Below, in pieces: positions 56,273-64,000 of a stretch of DNA of 64,000 bases (position 1 is the first letter of the stretch; the number at the start of each line of letters is the position of its first letter). The notes below the pieces were generated by a model. It saw only the letters and a program-made list of their open reading frames with translations. It did not search any database and had not been told where the DNA came from. Both the position numbers and the translations under genes were made by a program. This DNA comes from Spinacia oleracea (taxonomy: Eukaryota > Streptophyta > Magnoliopsida > Caryophyllales > Amaranthaceae), in contig NC_079487.1 of NCBI RefSeq assembly GCF_020520425.1, positions 78,807,141-78,871,140 on the forward strand, given 5' to 3'.

Positions 56273-58903
56273 CTCTTATTATTTTCATAATCTAAATTGC
56301 ATAAACATGGTTAAATATTACAAATTTGCAAGAATTAAAGGGGTGATTAATTTTCGTAATTGTTAATTAATTGCAAATTGCGTTTATTTAATTATACGTA
56401 CGCAGTTTTTCGGCAGTTTCTTCGTTACTCATCCAAATCGAGTGATTTTTATGTCAATTCCGCATGTAAAAGGCATTCTAAAATTTTGACTATGACCCAG
56501 AATTCTCAAATTCGAAGCCTAACTATGACTTTTCGGAGGTTTTAGTTTTTCGAATGCAAAATTTCGTAAATTTAAGATGTTAAATTAAATATTTGCGATT
56601 CTTGTTGATAAATCTTGAATTTTTGATTGACCTACTGTATATGTTTAACAAGTTTGAATGCCTAGCCTTGTTAATTATGCAATCTAATTTGTAATTATGA
56701 TTAATTTGTTGAAAATTGGAATAATTTAGAATTAATTTGATTTTCATAATTAGTTATAATTTAATTAGATACCTATGATTAAAAACCACCATAAAAATTG
56801 TAAATTTATGTTAAATTTTAAATTTTTATGACCTAGACTTGAATCCATGTTAATCGGAAACCAATTAAATAATAAATTTTCGATTTTTTCGCCCTAAAAT
56901 TATGAAATTAATATGATTTATTAATTTGTCATTAATTTTGAAAATAAATTTTTAATTTTTATGCGATTCGCTCATATAACTTGCACGCACAAAGCAATGG
57001 ACGCTACGTGTTACCCTTAAGGGGTGTTGTATAGTGCGGGCATGCGACGACGAGCAAGGGAGCTCGTCGCCCATGCGGTACGAATGCAGCGAGCAAGGGC
57101 ATGGTGCACGAGCACAAGGCAGCAGCCCTGCCTTGTGTCGTGGGCTATGTGCAATGGGCGCATGGGCAAGGGCGAGAGCAAGGCACGAGCAGTCCCGTGT
57201 GGGCAGCAAGCGAGCTGCGCCACAGCGCGCACTGCCTCGCGCAAGCGTGCGAAGCCTCGCGCGCAGCGAGCGCAAGCTCGCGTGCGACGAGTGCTGCGCC
57301 CAGCGATGGTGAGCAGCATGCGCGTGCGACGAGCGTTGGCGCGCGCCTTGCGATGGTGAGCAGCAGCGATGCGACGCAACGCATGGGCTGCGTGAACATG
57401 GCCAGCGATGGCTGGGTGCGTGTAGCCCATGGGCGTGCGTTGCGTGGGGTTGTTGCGTCACGATTGGATCGTTTTAAAATTTTAATTTGAAATTTTCACT
57501 TTTCGTAATTTTAATTAATTTTAGAATTAATAATTTAAATTATTTTCTTGGATTTTAATTTTGAATATTGTAATTATAAAATTTTTTATTTATTCTAATT
57601 ATTTTACTAAAATTAAAATCATGAATTAATTTAAATACGACTGAAAAATAAATTAAATAAGCGAATTCAATTATAAATTTATATGAGCTTTAAATTTTAA
57701 TTAAATTTGTATGTTTCCGGTTAGACTAGAAATACATTTTTATGTTTAAAATTAGTAAAGCATATGAATTTATTGGTTTAAGTGGGAGCCCTTTTAGTCA
57801 TAAACTCTTGATTAGGTCTACAAATCCTTAAGGTTAAAATAACTTGATTAGAATTAATAAGGACTGAATAATTTGTAGATTATTGGTGCCCTTGATTAAT
57901 TGCTGCAAATGTTTATGTGATGCATAATGTGTTTTACTAACCAGCTATGTGGGCCATTCATGATAATGAATGGGTGAATGGTATGTATTGTATATGTACT
58001 GTTATGCAGGTTATGAAGTGACTAGTATGGCCCAAATAGGATAGAAAATATGGTCTGCGTACCATTAATTTGAATGTAATTGGTCTAAAGTACCAAAATT
58101 GTTTTTCAATTCAAATATGGTCTGCGTACCATCAAATAGTTGTAATTAGTTTTAATTATAGCTTATCCTATTTGAAGAAAATGGTGCCTCCCACGGAGAT
58201 TTTCAAGACGGACTTTGAAGTTAAAACTTCAAGATGAAGTCGGGCCATACTAGATCACATTTATCTTATGCATGTTTTAAGTTATTTATTGCTTTTAAAT
58301 ATGTCTTAAAATGAATGAGATCAAAAGCTTTATTATGTTGCATGATTAAGGATTTTAGTTCACTTAAAATCTAACCAACATAGTAAGAGCCTTAAGTTCC
58401 AAACTTAAAAATTGAGTTAAAAGGTGCCATGCCAAAATATACACTTGCTTGGATATCCTTTACATCAATCTAGTAATAGTTTTCGCTCAGCGAGGTGTTA
58501 CTTATTGGTCCTAAAGGGGCAAGGTACACAAATAATTGTGAGTACATGTTAGTTTTGGTGAAACTCAACGATATAAGTAAGGAGTCCTTTTATGTCGTGG
58601 CAAAATCGATAGGTTTACCTAATAATTTCTTAGACGTACCTATCAACCAAGAATAGTTTCTAGACTATTAGCAAAAGGCTTTTGCTTACCTAAGATGTTT
58701 TAGGATTAAGTCGACAAACTGTGCTTAGTTCTTCAATGATTTTAGGATCTTGGAATCATTTTATTCACACCTGCCGGAACACATAAATTGAATAAAATGC
58801 TTAATGAACATTGAATTATGCATGTATGCTAGAATTTAAGTTTATTAAGAGAAACTGTGAATGGTTATTTATTTGTTTATTCTTTTCAATTGTAGTTTTT
58901 ATT
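56273..58903 (+). other. Copia leader with a GC-rich island
   Basis: About 2.6 kb before gag without a gene. 56990-57470 is strongly GC-rich inside AT-rich DNA, with GCGAGC, GCAGCGA and CGTGCGA words; frames stay open on both strands there for compositional reasons. At about 58050-58140 the phrase ATGGTCTGCGTACCAT occurs twice. Confidence 0.6.
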
Positions 58904-61900
58904 ATGGCAAACAACAATTCATTCAACATTCGATCAATTCTCGAAAAGGAGAAGTTGAGCGGGAAAAACTTCCTTGACTGGCAAAGGAACTTGCAAATAG
59001 TTCTTATGCAGGAAGAAAAGGAGTATGTCCTGGAAGAGGCGATGCCCGAAGCCGCAGGCGACGGGGTCACTCAGGCAGCCCTCAATCGTTGGATTGATGC
59101 CAACAAGGATATGAAATGTCTAATGCTCGCCGGCCACCATGAGTGCAGATCTGCAGAAAACGTTCATCAACTCAGATGCTTTCACAATCATCAGTGAGTT
59201 GAAGAACATGTTCCAAGATCTGGCTCGAGTCGAAATATTCGAGACTCATAGGCAAATTCTTGAGACCAAGCTTAAGAAAGGCGAGCCCGTAAGTCCACAT
59301 GTTCTCAAAATGATTGGACTCATTGAGAATATGAGTCGGCTGGATCAGCAATTCTCTCAGGAAATGGCTGTAGACACCATCATCCATTCTCTTCATAACG
59401 GGTATGATCAGTTTAAACTGAACTACAGTATGAATAGTCTGGAAAAAACGCTCACTGAGCTTCACGGTATGCTGAAAACCGCTGAAAAGACGCTCATAAG
59501 TGATAAGCAAGATGTGCTTATGGTGCGTGGGGGCAAGTTCAAGAAATCTGGAAAGAAGAGGAATGCTAAGAAAGGTGGCAACAAGGCCAGCCCAACTAAG
59601 CAAACTGGCGCCAAGTCTGAAAAGAGGAAGGTCAATCAACCCACTTTTGAATCTGAATGCTTCTACTGCAAGAAGAAGGGGCATTGGAAGAGAGAGGAAG
59701 ATCAGAAGAACGGAACAGTCGTTCCATCTTCAGGTATTTTCGTTATAGACTGTATACTTGCTAATTCAACTTCTTGGGTATTAGATACAGGTTGTGGCTC
59801 ACACTTATGTTCCAATCCACAGGGACTAAGAAGAAGTAGAAATTTAAGCAAGGGTGAAGTCGACCTACGAGTGGGAAATGGAGCACGGATTGCTGCATTA
59901 GCTGTAGGAACTTATTATTTGTCGTTGCCCTCCGGGCTAGTTTTGGAACTGGAAGAATGTTTCCATGTTCCAAGTCTTACTAAAAACATCATTTTAGTTT
60001 CTTGCTTAGATGCTAAGGGATTTTCCTTTTTAATAAAAGACAATAGTTGTTCATTTTATTTTAAACAGATGTTTTATGGATCTGCTAGATTAGTCAATGG
60101 ACTTTATTTATTAGATCACGATAAACAAGTTTATAACATAAATACCAAAAAGGCCAAAAAGGATGATTCAGATCTCACCTATCTGTGGCATTGTCGATTA
60201 GACCATATAAACTTGAAACGCTTAGAAAGACTTCAAGAGGAAGGAATTCTAGAACCATTTGACTTAGAGGATTATGGTAAATGCGAATCATGTTTACTTG
60301 GCAAAATGACAAAGCAACCTTTCTCTAAAGTTGGAGAAAGAGCAAATGAACTATTGGGTTTAATCCATACAGATGTATGTGGACCAATGAGTACAAATGC
60401 TAGAGGTGGTTTCAGCTACTTTATCACTTTCACTGATGACTTCAGTAGATATGGTTATGTCTACCTAATGAAGCATAAGTCCGAATCCTTTGACAAATTC
60501 AAGGAATTTCAGAGTGAAGTAGAGAATCAATTAGGCAAGAAGATTAAGGCACTGCGGTCTGATAGAGGCGGTGAATATCTGAGCTATGAATTTGATGACC
60601 ATCTGAAAGAATGTGAAATTCTATCAGAATTGACTCCTCCTGGAACACCACAATGGAACGGTGTGTCGGAACGGAGGAACAGAACCTTGCTAGACATGAT
60701 CAGGTCAATGATGGGTCAGGCCGAACTTCCATTAGAATTTTGGGGACATGCACTAAATACAGCTGCACTCACTATAAATAGAGCTCCGTCTAAAGCTGTC
60801 GAAAAGACTCCATATGAGTTATGGTTTGGAAAGCCTCCATAAGTGTCTTTTCTTAAGATTTGGGGATGTGAAGTATACGTCAAGCGATTAATTTCAGACA
60901 AACTTCATCCGAAATCTGACAAATGTATCCTTGTGGGCTATCCAAAGGAAACAAAGGGGTATTACTTCTACAATACATCTGAGAACAAGGTGTTTGTTGC
61001 TCGAGATGGTGTCTTTTTCGAGAAAGATCACATTTCCAAAATGACAAGTGGGAGAAAAGTAGACCTCGAAGAAATTCGAGTCGAACAACAAACTCTAGAG
61101 AATGCTCAAGATGACATTCAGGATGAAACTCAGAGATCTTTAGAAGTATCTGGTGAGAATCATGGTCAATCTAGAAATGTTACCCCCCGTAGATCGCAAA
61201 GATATAGATCTCAACCGGAAAGGTACTTAGGTATTTTGACGAACGAGAGCTATGACGTTCTATTACTTGAAAGTGATGAACCTGCGACTTACAAACAAGC
61301 TATGACGAGCCCTAGCTCCAAGCAATTGAAAGAAGCCATGCAATCTGAATTAGACTCCATGTCTGAAAACCAAGTATGGGATTTGGTCGATTTGCCAGAT
61401 GGCTACCAAGCCATTGGAAGCAAATGGGTTTTCAAACAGAAAAAGGACAAGGATGGGAAACTTGAAGTTTTCAAAGCTAGATTGGTTGCAAAAGGTTACA
61501 GGCAAGTCCACGGTGTGGATTACGATGAAACCTTTTCACCAGTTGCAATGCTAAAGTCTATTCGGATAATGTTAGCAATCGCTGCATATTACGATTACGA
61601 AATATGGCAGATGGATGTCAAAACTGCTTTCTTAAACGGCGTTTTAACAGAAACTGTGTTTATGACACAGCCTGAAGGTTTTGAGGATCCAAGGAATGCT
61701 AAAAAGGTATGCAAGCTAAAGAAATCAATCTACGGATTGAAGCAGGCATCAAGGAGCTGGAATATACGTTTTGATCAAGCAGTCAGTGACTTTGGTTTCA
61801 TCAAGAACGCAGACGAATCTTGTGTATACAAGAAGGTCAGTGGGAGCAAAATTGCTTTCCTAGTATTATATGTCGACGACATATTACTTATCGGAAATGA

Positions 61901-62846
61901 CATTCCTATGTTGAACTCTGTCAAGATTTGGCTTGGGAAATGTTTTTCGATGAAGGATCTAGGAGAAGCACAGTACATATTGGGCATCAAGATTTACAGA
62001 GATAGATCTAAAAAGATGATTGGACTTAGTCAAAGCACTTATATCAATAAGGTGCTTGATAGGTTCAAGATGGCAGACTCCAAGCGAGGCTACCTACCCA
62101 TGTCTGATGGAATAACTCTAAGCAAGACTCAGTGCCCAAAAACACTTGATGAGCGTAGACGAATGAATGGGATTCCATATGCATCATTGATTGGTTCAAT
62201 AATGTATGCTATGATATGTACACGCCCGGATGTTGCGTACGCACTCAGTGCTACGAGCAGATACCAGTCAGACCCAGGAGAGGCGCATTGGACTGCTGCC
62301 AAGAATATTCTGAAGTACCTGAAAAGGCCCAAAGATGACTTCCTGGTCTATGGTGGAGATGATGAATTAATTGTTAAAGGCTATACGGACGCAAGTTTCC
62401 AAACCGACAAAGATGATTTCAGATCACAGTCTGGGTTTGTCTTCTGCCTCAACGGAGGTGCAGTAAGCTGGAAAAGTGCTAAGCAAAGCACCATTGCGGA
62501 TTCTACAACTGAAGCGGAGTACATTGCTGCACATGAAGCAGCAAAGGAAGCTATATGGCTAAGGAAGTTCATAGGCGAACTTGGTGTAGTCCCCTCCATT
62601 AAAGGACCAATAGCCCTGTATTGTGATAATAACGAAGCTATTGCACAGGCAAAGGAGCCTAGACACCACCAGAGAGTCAAGCATGTACTTCGTAGATTTC
62701 ACCTTCTACGAGAGTTCGTTGAAAGAAAAGAAGTCAAGATAAGCAAGATTGGAACTGATGACAACATATCAGATCCATTGACTAAACCTCTGCCGCAGGC
62801 GAAGCACAACTCGCACACTGCAGCTATGGGAATCAAGCATAATTGA
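58904..62846 (+). pseudogene. Copia gag-pol (gag, protease, integrase, RT, RNase H), frameshift and stop
   Basis: Polyprotein that would form particles, copy RNA and insert cDNA. ATG at 58904 (MANNNSFNIRS). Gag breaks by a frameshift near 59127-59139, and the frame resumes in a new phase. The zinc knuckle has CFYCKKKGHWKR but its last Cys is missing. Protease motif DTGCGSH (about 59784). Integrase: zinc-binding HCRLDH...CESCLLGK (about 60190-60305), catalytic Asp in IHTDVCGP and TDDFSRY region and Glu in NGVSERRNR. An in-frame TAA at 60840-60842 then splits pol. Reverse transcriptase includes KARLVAKGYRQ, MDVKTAFLNG and YVDDILLIGN (about 61870-61900). RNase H has GYTDASF and STTEAEYIAAHEAAKEA (about 62380-62550). 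The frame ends in TGA at 62846. Most domains are well preserved, so inactivation is recent. Confidence 0.93.
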
Positions 62847-63723
62847 GAATGGATTTGATGTCCTTATTTAATGTTTTAAAGTTTTAGAGTTTAAATCTTT
62901 GTAAAACATTATTGGTTAATCATTCACAATAAATGAATAGAATTCATTTTTCCATTTAATTTGTGGTTTATTAAATGATGAGTCCCTTCAATTTGACGAT
63001 ATATTCAAGATAGACTGTCAGGACCAGTCCTGTGACTAAGAAATGTCTATCAAGTGAACTTGAATGTCAAAGATTGAAATTGGTCCCTAGTCGGAGTTTT
63101 CTATAAAATTGGACGAATAGAAAACGTTAGACGACTAGAATGCAAGATGACTAGTAGTTCTGTTTCTTGAACTATGTGGACATGGCAATGTCATAATCAT
63201 TTGCATAGATACTTACTTTGGGAAGACTAGTATCGGACAAGACCTATGAAACTTTACTGTAAGAGATGAAAATCTGTCATAAGTAAATTTCATTAAAATT
63301 ATTAGACACTAAATCCTCAATACCTGAGTGATTTGAGATTACTTGTTTGAGAACTGGTTGCTTTGACGTTGACCAACCGTCGCACCGTAAAAGGAGGCTA
63401 TAAAGGCAACGCTAAGGTAATCACCTATCAAACGAAGTCTAATCTCAAGATCGCAAGATTGGGATTGTCCTCCCATAAATCGGGATGAGATGCTTAAAAG
63501 TTGTACAAGGCCACTCGGAGAGCTAGAAACTGTGAAATGCATGGCCGTGCTCGGATGAACCATAGGCTATGATTATCTGTTTATTTGATCAGTTGAACTC
63601 TAAAACCGAGAAACACCTCTGGACATAATAAGGATGACAACTCTTACCTTATGTTCAAGAGCAAGCATCGAGCGACAAAGGAATTAGGAAATGCACACTT
63701 GTCCCTAAGGACAAGTGGGAGAC
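62847..63723 (+). other. Copia 3' untranslated region and polypurine tract
   Basis: No gene. Ends in GGACAAGTGGGAGAC next to the 3' LTR, which is the plus-strand primer. Confidence 0.7.
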
Positions 63724-64000
63724 TGAAGGAAATAGTGCCCTTGGTCCAAGTATGCATATAATATTAAGTCTAATAAATGCGGTTCAGTATTAATTAACAA
63801 GTTAATAATTCAGTGAGATCAAGTGAGCTGAATGCCTAGCTAGAGGCCGCTTCAGTTCAAGTGGAATTAATGATATTAATCCACAGCTTACTCTTGACTG
63901 AACCCGTAGGGTCACACAAATAGTACGTAAACGGATCAAGTATTTAATGGCATTAAATACTCTATCTATAGATATTCGGAATCAACGGATCTTGGTTTCA
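63724..64000 (+). repeat. 3' LTR of the Copia element, start only
   Basis: TGAAGGAAATAGTGCCC..., collinear with 54935 on, cut by the window end. Confidence 0.95.

Larger units (their letters stand above)
54935..64000 (+). mobile_element. Ty1/Copia retrotransposon, broken gag-pol, cut by window end
   Basis: 5' LTR 54935-56259, a changed initiator-Met-tRNA primer site TGGTATACGAGC (56261), a long non-coding leader, gag-pol (58904-62846), polypurine tract GGACAAGTGGGAGAC ending at 63723 and the first 277 bp of the 3' LTR (63724 on). The two LTR starts differ by about five bases in 277, so insertion is not very old. The target duplication cannot be checked because the right end is outside; the left flank is GAGCC. 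Confidence 0.92.

Noticed and set aside
57017..57490. Several overlapping open frames on both strands in the GC-rich Copia leader
   Set aside because: GC-rich DNA has few stop codons; no domain, low-complexity Ala/Arg/His products.

Overview
This is nuclear DNA from a flowering plant, packed with transposable elements. The evidence is spliced genes with GT/AG introns, plant-only families (DUF247, FAR1-type transposase, plant mobile domain, ECT-type YTH protein) and nested LTR retrotransposons. The repeat families, especially the Copia LTR starting TGAAGGAAATAATGCCC and the Tat LTR starting TGTAGACACC, look like those of the spinach/beet/quinoa group (Amaranthaceae). That is recognition only, not a database result. 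Two ordinary host genes stand out, both DUF247 membrane-anchored proteins on the + strand (4385-5641 and 31337-32698). They look like an old tandem pair now separated by about 26 kb of insertions.

Layout. 1-2.1 kb: right part of a Mutator-like element (MULE), with a transposase C-terminus converging on a GRF zinc-finger gene. 2.9-3.1 kb: a palindromic MITE. 3.2-5.6 kb: the first DUF247 gene with its leader. 6.1-6.8 kb: a tRNA-derived SINE, a Helitron 3' end and a solo LTR with a perfect target-site duplication (TSD). 7.1-11.8 kb: an internally deleted MULE carrying remnants of a ULP1 protease gene. 11.9-27.6 kb: a large MULE with two convergent genes, a roughly 21-exon ULP1-like SUMO protease gene on + (two lesions) and a five-exon FAR1-type transposase on - (one homopolymer frameshift). 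A Tat solo LTR sits in one intron of the protease gene. 27.6-29.1 kb: GC-rich DNA and an LTR fragment. 29.1-34.1 kb: the second DUF247 gene among Stowaway-type MITEs.

34.8-49.6 kb is a nest. A Gypsy-type LTR (TGTAACACCC...) was split by a 13.3-kb non-autonomous Tat retrotransposon (TSD CCTGT), whose own 5' LTR was later split by a Copia solo LTR (TSD TTTAG). The Tat element lies on the - strand and has no visible gag-pol. Antisense to itself it carries an intron-containing plant mobile domain gene and a captured ECT/YTH gene fragment. 49.6-51.8 kb: a dead LINE cut by a Stowaway MITE. 52.0-54.2 kb: a cluster of degenerate tRNA-like (SINE-like) repeats. 54.2-54.9 kb: a second copy of the Gypsy LTR, split by a Copia element that runs from 54935 past the window end, with gag-pol at 58904-62846 broken by a frameshift and a stop.

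The most unusual observations are: an 80-bp near-identical module encoded on opposite strands in both genes of the large MULE; a very dense GAACAT/ATGTTC motif load in the non-coding parts of both ULP-type MULEs; an intron-bearing gene kept antisense inside a retrotransposon; and twin GC palindromes scattered through the Tat family.
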